From NCBI RefSeq assembly GCF_039543385.1, contig NZ_BAABJQ010000009.1, forward strand, positions 1-64,000: 64,000 nucleotides of DNA, written 5' to 3'. The position numbers and the translations under genes were made by a program. Numbering within the stretch: the stretch's first letter is position 1; each line of letters opens with the position of its first letter. This DNA comes from Rugosimonospora acidiphila. Its GTDB lineage: Bacteria; Actinomycetota; Actinomycetes; Mycobacteriales; Micromonosporaceae. Shown here in pieces: positions 8,454 through 16,109 of the stretch. The notes under the pieces are model-generated. The model made no database searches. It saw only the letters and a program-made list of their open reading frames with translations, and had not been told where the DNA came from.

Positions 8454-9014
8454 CGCTTCTTCCAGCGGGCAATGCTCCGCCACGGCGGAGGCAGGGCGCA
8501 CCCGGGTCGGGTGCGGGGACATCGGCCGGTACGGCCGGATCGGGACGCCGCGCGGATCGTGGCCCGGCGCCCCAGGCCCGTCCGGGCCGGCGCGTCGAGC
8601 CGCGTTATTCGCTGAATCCGCGGCCGCCGAGGAATGACGCCGAGGAATGAGGCGTCACGGTCTGGGCGGCCACCCGTCGACGGGGTCGGGCGAGCCATCG
8701 CTCGCGACGGTCGCGCTCAGGCGGCGGCGGCCGGTCCCGGCGGTTCGTCTTCGTGACGCTGGCCGGGGTGCGTGACCACCGGCGCGAGGCGGAGCGCGGC
8801 ACGTTCCCGCGGCTCACGAGCAACCCTGGTCACGGTAATCCATTACACGGACCGGGATCGGGAATGTCCAGGCGCCGCCGCGATTATTGACGAACTCTCG
8901 ACGCCCGCCGGGCCCGAACCACCCCGCCAGGCCCGAACCACGCCGCCAGGCCCGAACCACCCCGCCAGGCGCGAACCACGGCGCCGGACACCGAGCTGCG
9001 CCGGTGGGCGCGGG
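8454..9014. other. Non-coding gap with palindrome and minisatellite
   Basis: No convincing gene is seen. The gap holds a small palindrome GTAATCCATTAC at 8835-8846 in an otherwise GC-rich context, possibly an operator or promoter part. It also holds a duplicated GCCGAGGAATGA at about 8626-8650 and a 19-bp tandem repeat at 8910-8985 listed separately. Confidence 0.5.
8910..8985. repeat. 19-bp tandem repeat, four copies
   Basis: Four 19-bp units begin at 8910, 8929, 8948 and 8967, each close to AGGCCCGAACCACCCCGCC. They lie just downstream of the ROK gene stop codon. No function is apparent. Confidence 0.85.
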
Positions 9015-10229
9015 TCACGCCGGCAGTCCGGCCAGCACCTCCAGGGGGCGCTCCAGCAGATCGGCGAAGGCGAGTTCGGCCGCGCCGATCAGCGTGGTGT
9101 CGTCGCCGAGCGCCGAGACCGCCAGCCGCACCCGCTCCCGGGAGACCGCCAGCACGTTCGCCCCGATGCGCTGGCGGATCTGGGCCGCCGCGCCGGGGTA
9201 CACCTCGCGCAGCATGCCGCCGAAGACCACCAGGCCCGGGTTGAACAGGTTGATCAGATTCGCCACCCCGATGCCGAGCCAGTCGCCGATGCGGCCCAGC
9301 GCCGCACGGGCGACCGGGTCGCCGCGATCGGCCGCGTCCACCACGCCGCGGATCGCGGCGCGCCCGATCGAGGAGGGCGAACAGTGGGCCGCGTCGAGCA
9401 GCGCCCGCTCGCCGGCCTCCGCCTCCAGGCAGCCGCGCGACCCGCAGCCGCAGGGCCGCCCGTCGTACGGGTTGACCAGCATGTGCCCCAGTTCGCAGCC
9501 GTACCCGGCGTCCCCGTCCAGCAGCTTGCCGCCGACGATGATGCCGCCGCCCACGCCCACGTCCCCATGCAGATAGATCAGGTTCTGCACCCCGACGCCC
9601 GCCCCGCGCTCGTGCTCGGCCAGGGCGCCCAGGTGGGCCTCGTTGCCCACCGAGACCGGCCGGCCGAGGCCCAGTTCGCGGCCGAGTTCGATGCCGAACG
9701 CCTGGTCCACCCAGCCCATGTCCGGCCCGAACCGCACCATCCCGTCGGCGCGCCGGATCATCCCGCAGTACGACGCGCCGACCCCGACGCACACCGAGCC
9801 GGGCGGCGCCGTGACGTGCACCCGGCGTCCCAGCCCGGCGAGTGCGGCCACCACGCTGTCGAGGTCCACGCCGGCCCGCGGCCGGACCGCCTCGCCGCGG
9901 TCGAGCACCACGCCGCCCAGCCCGACCCGGGCGGCCACCAGCCGGTCCACGGCGACGTCGAAGGCGAGGACGTACACCCGGTCGGACCGCGGCCGGACCA
10001 CCAGTGACGGCCGGCCCGGGTGTCCGGTGTCGGTCGGCAGCGCCTCGCTGACCAGGCCGGCCGAGGCCAGCTCCGAGGTGAGCGCCATGATGGTGCTGCG
10101 GTTGAGGCCCATCCGGTCGGCCAGCGCCGCGCGGGAGATCGGGCCGGTCAGGTGCACGTGGCGCAGCAGACTGCCGAGATTGTGCCGGTGGGGCGACTCG
10201 GCCTTGAGTATCGTCCGGCTGTCCCGCAT
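9015..10229 (-). CDS. ROK-family transcriptional regulator
   Basis: This 404-residue protein has an N-terminal winged-helix domain (residues about 15-75: ISRAALADRMGLNRSTIMAL) and a C-terminal ROK sugar-kinase-like domain. The domain contains a DVGVGGGIIVGG nucleotide/sugar loop, GYGCELGHM and the zinc-binding signature CGCGSRGCLE. This is the layout of NagC/XylR-type repressors that bind a sugar or sugar phosphate. The ATG at 10229 follows AGGG at 8 nt. No sugar transporter or catabolic gene is adjacent, so its target is not evident. A pair of 18-bp direct repeats lies about 30-65 bp upstream. Confidence 0.92.
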   Translation of the reverse strand: MRDSRTILKAESPHRHNLGSLLRHVHLTGPISRAALADRMGLNRSTIMALTSELASAGLVSEALPTDTGHPGRPSLVVRPRSDRVYVLAFDVAVDRLVAARVGLGGVVLDRGEAVRPRAGVDLDSVVAALAGLGRRVHVTAPPGSVCVGVGASYCGMIRRADGMVRFGPDMGWVDQAFGIELGRELGLGRPVSVGNEAHLGALAEHERGAGVGVQNLIYLHGDVGVGGGIIVGGKLLDGDAGYGCELGHMLVNPYDGRPCGCGSRGCLEAEAGERALLDAAHCSPSSIGRAAIRGVVDAADRGDPVARAALGRIGDWLGIGVANLINLFNPGLVVFGGMLREVYPGAAAQIRQRIGANVLAVSRERVRLAVSALGDDTTLIGAAELAFADLLERPLEVLAGLPA

Positions 10230-10259
10230 CACGTAGACCCTGGTGGTTGGCAGATCTTG

Positions 10260-10295
10260 TCAGCTGGAGGCGTGTCGTTAGCTGGAAGCGTGTCG
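10260..10295. promoter_or_regulatory. Direct repeat upstream of the ROK gene
   Basis: Two adjacent 18-bp copies (TCAGCTGGAGGCGTGTCG and TTAGCTGGAAGCGTGTCG, 16 of 18 identical) lie in the promoter region of the ROK regulator. They could be an autoregulatory operator, or just another minisatellite of the kind common in this window. Confidence 0.4.
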
Positions 10296-10327
10296 ATGTA
10301 AAGCTACGTCACGCGCCCGGGCCCGAG

Positions 10328-10966
10328 CTACCGCGTGTCGGGATCGCGGCCCGGCGGCACCGGCGGATCCGTCGCCGCACCGGGCGCGAGCAGCTGCCGG
10401 AACAGGGGTTCGAGGATGGCCGCCAGATCGTCCGGGTCGGCGTGCGCCAGCGCGGACAGCCCGATCATCTGGCGCATGACCTGCACGCCGGCCACCATAG
10501 CCAGCAGTATTCCGGCCCGCTCGCCCGCGAGGTCTCCGCCCAGCGTTTCGGTCAGCGTTCGGTGGTAGTGCCGCTCGATCTGTTCGCGCCCGATCTCGGC
10601 GGCCCGCTCGCTCGACGACGAGTGCAGCATGATCAGGAAGCCGTCGAGCGGCGTCGCGCCCGCCTTCGTGATGTCCACGAGAATGCCGGCGATCCGCGCC
10701 GCGAAGTCCGGGGATTCGAGATTCGTCCGGGTCAGGATCTCCGGCTCGGCCATGTAGGAGGCGATCGCCTCGGCGAACAGCCGCTCCTTCGATCCGAAGT
10801 ACCGGTTGACCATCATCGCGGTCACCCCGGCGCCGGCCGCGATCTCGCGCACCCCGGCGCCGTCGTAGCCGGCCCGCGCGAAGGCCCGCCGGGCCGACGC
10901 GAGGATGGCCGCCCGGGTGGCCGAGGCGTCCCGCCGCCGCGCCGCGGGCATGCCCGGGTCCGTCAT
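10328..10966 (-). CDS. TetR-family transcriptional regulator
   Basis: This 212-residue repressor has a typical TetR helix-turn-helix at residues about 17-62 (RAAILASARRAFARAGYDGA, VREIAAGAGVTAMMVNRYFG, SKERLF). The all-helical C-terminal domain is ligand-binding and of unknown specificity. A strong AGGAGG lies upstream of the ATG at 10966. The gene is divergent from a dehydratase/reductase gene, with two copies of a 10-bp motif between them, which suggests it represses that gene and itself. Confidence 0.92.
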   Translation of the reverse strand: MTDPGMPAARRRDASATRAAILASARRAFARAGYDGAGVREIAAGAGVTAMMVNRYFGSKERLFAEAIASYMAEPEILTRTNLESPDFAARIAGILVDITKAGATPLDGFLIMLHSSSSERAAEIGREQIERHYHRTLTETLGGDLAGERAGILLAMVAGVQVMRQMIGLSALAHADPDDLAAILEPLFRQLLAPGAATDPPVPPGRDPDTR

Positions 10967-10992
10967 CGTTCCTCCTGCTCGCCCGCTAAGTA

Positions 10993-11039
10993 TACAGCCG
11001 TAGACAATCCCGTTCGGGAACGGCTAGTCTACAGCCGTA
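10993..11039. promoter_or_regulatory. Twin TetR-type operator between divergent genes
   Basis: The 10-mer TACAGCCGTA occurs twice, at 10993-11002 and 11030-11039, 37 bp apart. Between them is a perfect palindrome CCGTTC-GG-GAACGG (11010-11023). The outer flanks together form an imperfect inverted repeat (GTATAC...GTATAC). The position in the divergent promoter region fits an operator for the adjacent TetR protein. Confidence 0.6.
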
Positions 11040-11063
11040 TACCACCCTGAGATGAGGCGGAAC

Positions 11064-12080
11064 GTGACCGAAACCGTGCTGGTCACCGGCGGGACCGGGT
11101 TTGTCGCCGGCTGGTGCGTCGTCGAGTTGCTGGAGCGCGGGTACGCGGTGCGCACGACCGTCCGCGATCCGGCGAAACGGGAGGCGGTTCGCCGGGCGAC
11201 CGGCGGCGGCGACCGGTTGACCTTCGCCACCGCGGACCTGACCGGCGACGACGGGTGGGACGCGGCCATGGCCGGCTGCGACTACGTGCTGCACGTCGCC
11301 TCCCCGCTGGGCGCCGACGGCCACGGCGGGCCGGACGCGCTGACCGGCCCGGCACGCGACGGGACGCTGCGGGTGCTCCGCGCCGCCACCCGTGCCGGCG
11401 TCCGGCGCGTGGTGATGACCTCCTCGACCGCGGCGGCGACGCCGAGGCTGGCCAGCGGGGTCAGCGACGAGACCGTGTGGACGGACCCCGACGACCCCAA
11501 CCTCACCGCGTACCGGCGCTCCAAGGTGCTCGCCGAGCGGGCCGCCTGGGACTTCATGGACGCCTATAACGGCGGTACGACGCTGTCCACCGTCCTGCCG
11601 GTCGCGGTGTTCGGGCCGCTGCTCTCGCCCGGCAACGCGAGTTCGGTCGACGTCATCGCGCGGCTGCTGGCCGGGCGGCCGCCGGTGGTGCCCCGCTTCG
11701 GGTTCGCCATCGTCGACGTGCGGGACCTCGCCGACCTGCACCTCCGCGCGATGACCTCGCCGGCCGCCGCGGGCGAGCGCTTCATCGGCGCGGGCGAGTT
11801 CCGCTGGCTGTCCGAGATCGCCGAGACGCTGCGGTCCCGGCTCGGCGACCGGGCGGCCAGGGTGCCGACCCGCGGCGTACCCGATGTCGCGGTGCGGGCG
11901 CTCGCCCGGTTTGTTCCCGCGCTGCGTACGCTCACCCCGCTGCTCGGTCGCGAGCTGGCGTTCAGTTCGGCGAAGGCCCGGCGAGTGCTCGGCTTCTCGC
12001 CGCGCCCGGCCGCCGAGACGGTGGTCGACTGTGCCGAGAGCCTCGATGCCGCACCGCTGGCGGCCGGCCGCCCGGCGTGA
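11064..12080 (+). CDS. NAD-dependent epimerase/dehydratase (dihydroflavonol reductase-like)
   Basis: This 338-residue extended SDR begins with the Rossmann motif VTGGTGFVAGWCV. It has the VLHVASP segment, a catalytic Ser/Thr run VVMTSSTAA, and a YRRSK motif (Tyr-x-x-x-Lys). It resembles plant-type dihydroflavonol-4-reductase relatives that reduce ketones or aldehydes with NADPH. The GTG at 11064 has GAGG 6 nt upstream; an ATG at 11052 in the same frame is possible. It is divergent from the TetR gene and probably repressed by it. Its stop is only 6 bp from the stop of the converging permease gene. Confidence 0.9.
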   Translation: MTETVLVTGGTGFVAGWCVVELLERGYAVRTTVRDPAKREAVRRATGGGDRLTFATADLTGDDGWDAAMAGCDYVLHVASPLGADGHGGPDALTGPARDGTLRVLRAATRAGVRRVVMTSSTAAATPRLASGVSDETVWTDPDDPNLTAYRRSKVLAERAAWDFMDAYNGGTTLSTVLPVAVFGPLLSPGNASSVDVIARLLAGRPPVVPRFGFAIVDVRDLADLHLRAMTSPAAAGERFIGAGEFRWLSEIAETLRSRLGDRAARVPTRGVPDVAVRALARFVPALRTLTPLLGRELAFSSAKARRVLGFSPRPAAETVVDCAESLDAAPLAAGRPA

Positions 12081-12086
12081 GCGCCG

Positions 12087-13862
12087 TCAGGCCGCCACCG
12101 ACCGGAGGGTGTCCGCCACCGGGCGCCGCGCGGCGAGCATCGCCGGGACGGTGGTGAGCGTGCTGATCGCGAGCAGGATGCCCAACCCCAGGGCGAGGAA
12201 CCAGAACCCGGGCGGATGCAGGATGTTCGGCGGGCTGATGCTCTCGTAGAGTTCGATGCCGGCCGGGATGCCGACGACGACGCCGGGCAGCGCGGGGAGC
12301 AGCTGCGCCAGCGCCAGGCCCATGGCGGCCTGTCCGGGCGTCGCGCCGAGCGTGCGGGCGACGGCCAGCGGCTGCCGGGCGTCGAGGACCGCGGTCCAGG
12401 TGTTCACGACGGCGTTGATGAGCGCGAGCACGCACAGCACACCGGCGACGATGAACGCGGCCTGAAAGGTGCGCGTGTTTTCCGGATCGGAGAGCTGCGC
12501 ACCGCCGAGGTCGACCTGCTTGTCCTGCGCCTCGAGCATGAGCACGGCGGCGAGCGTGGTGGTGGTGATCAGCGTGTTCACCATGGCGAGCCGGGCGCGG
12601 CGGGGCCGGCGGGCGTTGATGCGTACCCCGATCATCAGGGCGGTGGGCAGCCGGCGGGACAGCCAGACGCGCCACCGGCGGCGCCGGGGTGGCGCGGCGG
12701 CGTCGGCCAGCGCGTGGACGGTGTCGGTCGTCGCGGCCCGGATCACGGGCCCCAGGGCCGCCGCGACGGCGATCACGAGGGCGAGGGCCGTCGCGACGAG
12801 CACGGTGGTCAGCGCGGGCGGATGGGCGCCGACCGAGCCGACGAGCCCGGCGCCGGGGCTGGTCAGTGCGGGTGCGGCGAACCAGCCGACGGCCAGGCCG
12901 ATGCCGGCGGCGGCCAAGCCGATCACGAGGTACTCGACGAGGTGCACCACGGCGACCATGGCCGGCCCGGCACCGACCGCCTTGAGCAGCCCCAGCCGCC
13001 GGCGCTGGCCGATGACCCGGGCCGCGACGATGCCGGCGACGCTGGCCACCGCGAGGGCGGTGAGCAGCCAGCTACCGACCAGCATGGCCTTGCGCGCCTT
13101 GGCGACCACCTCGCCGTCCGTCTCGGCGATCGCCGTCCAGCTCGTCATCGCGATGCCGTCCCTGATCTGGTGGCGGAACGTGGTGCTCGCCCGCGGGTCG
13201 GCGAACCTCAGGTTCAGCGTGTACGACAGCGGCTGGGTGCCGGCCACCGCGCCGATCTGGCCACGGTCGACCCAGACCAGGCCGCCGGAGTCGCTCAGGA
13301 TGCTGCCCGGCTCGTGCCAGTCGACGCGCGGGTAGGCGGGCCGGGCGGCGGTGACCGCGGTGCCGACCACGCGCAGCGCGTGGCCGCCGATGCTGACCGG
13401 GTCGCCGAGGCGCACGCCGAGGGCTTCGGCGAAGGTGCGTTCGACGACCACGCCGCCGGGGCGTACCCAGGTGCCACTGGTCACCGCCGGCTGGTCGAGC
13501 GCCGCCGGAGCCTGGTCGCGGCCCTCCACCACCGCGTTCACCGTCCTGCCGCGAGAGGTCAGCCTCAGGAAGGCGAGCGGGAACGGTCCACTGTGGGCGG
13601 TGACGCCGGCCTCGGTGGCCAGCGGAGTGAGTGTGGCCAGGGACTCCGGGCCGCCCCCCACCGGTTCCGCCACCACGTCCGGGCCCGCGGTGGTGGCCCG
13701 GGTCTGCTGGTACGGCCGGTCGGCGACCCCGGACAGGGCCAGCCCGAGGGTCAGCGTGCCGGTCGCGGCGCTGATGGCCAGCAGCAGCAGTATGATCTCG
13801 GTCGGCCGGCGGCGCAGGTCCCGCACCAGCAGCCGGCACACCAGCAGCAGTCGACCGGCCAC
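12087..13862 (-). CDS. ABC transporter permease, FtsX-like
   Basis: This 591-residue membrane protein has one N-terminal membrane helix, a large extracytoplasmic region (residues about 45-250), and then two FtsX-type three-helix clusters (from about 255-370 and 470-590). This layout fits MacB/LolCE-type exporters that move lipids, lipoproteins, peptides or antibiotics outward rather than import. The GTG at 13862 starts 1 nt after the stop of the ATPase gene, so the two are translationally coupled. A PadR regulator begins the three-gene operon. Confidence 0.9.
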   Translation of the reverse strand: MAGRLLLVCRLLVRDLRRRPTEIILLLLAISAATGTLTLGLALSGVADRPYQQTRATTAGPDVVAEPVGGGPESLATLTPLATEAGVTAHSGPFPLAFLRLTSRGRTVNAVVEGRDQAPAALDQPAVTSGTWVRPGGVVVERTFAEALGVRLGDPVSIGGHALRVVGTAVTAARPAYPRVDWHEPGSILSDSGGLVWVDRGQIGAVAGTQPLSYTLNLRFADPRASTTFRHQIRDGIAMTSWTAIAETDGEVVAKARKAMLVGSWLLTALAVASVAGIVAARVIGQRRRLGLLKAVGAGPAMVAVVHLVEYLVIGLAAAGIGLAVGWFAAPALTSPGAGLVGSVGAHPPALTTVLVATALALVIAVAAALGPVIRAATTDTVHALADAAAPPRRRRWRVWLSRRLPTALMIGVRINARRPRRARLAMVNTLITTTTLAAVLMLEAQDKQVDLGGAQLSDPENTRTFQAAFIVAGVLCVLALINAVVNTWTAVLDARQPLAVARTLGATPGQAAMGLALAQLLPALPGVVVGIPAGIELYESISPPNILHPPGFWFLALGLGILLAISTLTTVPAMLAARRPVADTLRSVAA

Positions 13863-13863
13863 C

Positions 13864-14624
<761 letters not shown>

Positions 14625-14628
<4 letters not shown>

Positions 14629-15149
14629 GCCCCGGCCTTCCGCTCGGTCCACATGCGTTCGCAGGCCTCCAACCACTCCAGGTCGGCCCGCAGCCGCAGG
14701 ACGACACCCTCCAGCAACAATCCGGCGACCGGGTCGACCGACCGGTCCATCGCGGCCCGCTGGGCGTCGCGCAGCCGGCGCAGCACCTCCCGCCGCTGCG
14801 CGTCGACCAGGGCCACGGGATCGGCCAGCCGGGCGGCCGCGGCGGCCACCAGCTTGAGATGGAACTCCGTGAGATCCGGCTTCGGCCAGCCCACCTCGGT
14901 CAGCCAGGCGGCGACCCGCTGCTGGCCCGCCGGGGTCAGCGCGTAGACCCTCCGGTCGGGCCGGTCCGGCAGGCCATCGGCCCGCTCCGAGGTCACCAGG
15001 CCGGCCTTGGCCAGCCGGGTCAGCGTCACGTAGATCTGGCCGGCGTTCATCGCGTCGCCGAGCGGGCCGAGCGCGCCACGCACCCGGCCGCGCAGTTCGT
15101 ACCCGTGCGCCGGCTCCTTCGCCAGCATGGCCAGCACCACGTCCTGCAC
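14625..15149 (-). CDS. PadR-family transcriptional regulator
   Basis: This 174-residue protein has the PadR winged helix at its start (VVLAMLAKEPAHGYELR, INAGQIYVTLTRLAKAGLV-like pattern, RRVYALTPAGQQRV) and a helical C-terminal dimerisation domain. PadR proteins commonly sit first in operons for MacB-like ABC exporters and repress them until a drug or lipid ligand binds, and the order here (PadR, ATPase, permease) matches that. The GTG at 15149 is used. An inverted repeat at 15177-15199 lies directly upstream and is the likely operator. Confidence 0.92.
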
Positions 15150-15176
15150 CCCGGCACACCCCTCACGTCGACCCGA

Positions 15177-15199
15177 CTATAGATAACGGCTAGCTATAG
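15177..15199. promoter_or_regulatory. Probable PadR operator
   Basis: CTATAG occurs at 15177-15182 and at 15194-15199 with 11 bp between, an AT-containing inverted repeat immediately upstream of the PadR gene. This spacing is usual for PadR-type autoregulatory sites. Confidence 0.6.
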
Positions 15200-15245
15200 G
15201 AGTGTCAAATCGACGGAAGGGATAAGACTGCGCCGCTACGCCCGG

Positions 15246-15560
15246 GTGCTACCGCGGGCGACCAGCGCGCTCGCGGCCGACCAGCTCGCCGAGCTGCGCG
15301 CCAGGGCCGTGCAGGACAACGGCGGGCAGGCCGGCCGGCTGGTCGAGACGCTGCGCGCCCGCAGCCGCGAGTTCGAGCAGTTGCGGCAGGAACAGCGGGT
15401 GGCGATCTGCCGGTCCGGCACGAAGACCCTGCTGCATCCCCGCATCGGCACGGTCGACCTGCAGTGCCAGATCCTGCGGCACGAGGGCGTGGGGCAGTTG
15501 CTGGCCGCCTTCACCGCCCCCGCCGGCAGTTCCGAGGCCGCACGGCTGCGCGAGCTGTGA
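15246..15560 (+). pseudogene. Remnant of an MmyB-type XRE regulator
   Basis: The 104 codons match only the C-terminal ligand-binding part of MmyB-like helix-turn-helix regulators, with the marks SREFEQLRQEQRV, RSGTKTLLHP and TAPAGSSEAARLREL. The N-terminal DNA-binding domain is absent. Similarity seems to begin a few codons before the GTG at 15246, and the frame is open back to 15183, inside the PadR operator region. This supports 5' loss rather than a short functional gene. It could be expressed, but no ribosome binding site is clear. Confidence 0.65.
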
Positions 15561-15716
15561 ACGCGAGTCCGCGCGAGCTGTGAGCGCGGCGCCCCGAGCT
15601 GATCGCTCCGCCAGCCGCCCAGCCCGCACCGCCACGGTTCGACACTTGTCCGACCGGAGTACCCCACCCGTTCGACATTCGCCCCTACCGATTCGCTCCG
15701 CCCCTGGTGAGCGTGC

Positions 15717-15738
15717 GGGGCGTCGCGGTCGACGCCCC
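15717..15738. terminator. Hairpin, possible terminator
   Basis: A 9-bp perfect stem (GGGGCGTCG and complement) with a CGGT loop. A T-rich run GTTTTTAA follows about 22 bp later. It may end transcription from the regulator remnant. Confidence 0.45.
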
Positions 15739-15789
15739 TGACCTCTACGAACAGCAACAGGTTTTTAACATTAAATCTAAATTAGATTG

Positions 15790-15868
15790 TTGCATCGAGC
15801 CTCGTCAACCTGGTAAACCCTTGTGAGGCAAGGCTCCCGAGACGGGGTTTCTACCTTGATCGATGCAA
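15790..15868 (+). ncRNA. Candidate structured 5' leader RNA
   Basis: Bases 15790-15798 (TTGCATCGA) are exactly complementary to 15860-15868. Inside, GGTAAACCC near 15822 can pair with GGGTTT-TACC near 15845-15855. Between those arms lie two small hairpins (CTTG/CAAG and CCCG/CGGG). Together they form a branched junction of about 79 nt, some 240 nt upstream of the M14 peptidase start. A 7-bp palindrome AATCTAA/TTAGATT at 15774-15788 in a very AT-rich patch precedes it. I do not recognise a known riboswitch family. Confidence 0.4.
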
Positions 15869-16109
15869 CCTGCTCCCCCTGTGATGCTCGCTCGCCACCG
15901 CGCGGCGAGCTGCCCAACCCGGTGAAGGCGACGAGTCACCGCGCCCAGTAAGGCGCGCACAGCAGTACCCCAACGGCAGAAACGACGCGGCCGCAGCGCC
16001 GCGCCGCCATGTCGTGCTGTCCAAACACGCGACGCACCGCGGAGGCCCGCAGGCCGCTCCGCGGCAGATGACGGCCGTCCAGAACGGCCGTGGGAGGCGA
16101 TGTCGGCAG

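Noticed and set aside
15774..15788. AATCTAA-A-TTAGATT as an insertion-sequence end
   Set aside because: It is short, has no transposase or target duplication nearby, and is better seen as an operator or a promoter feature.
15790..15868. Interpretation as a tRNA, c-di-GMP-I riboswitch or ydaO element
   Set aside because: No T-loop GTTCRANNC or anticodon arm is present. The GGTAAACCC segment only superficially recalls c-di-GMP-I, and the conserved junction is missing. The ydaO consensus is absent.
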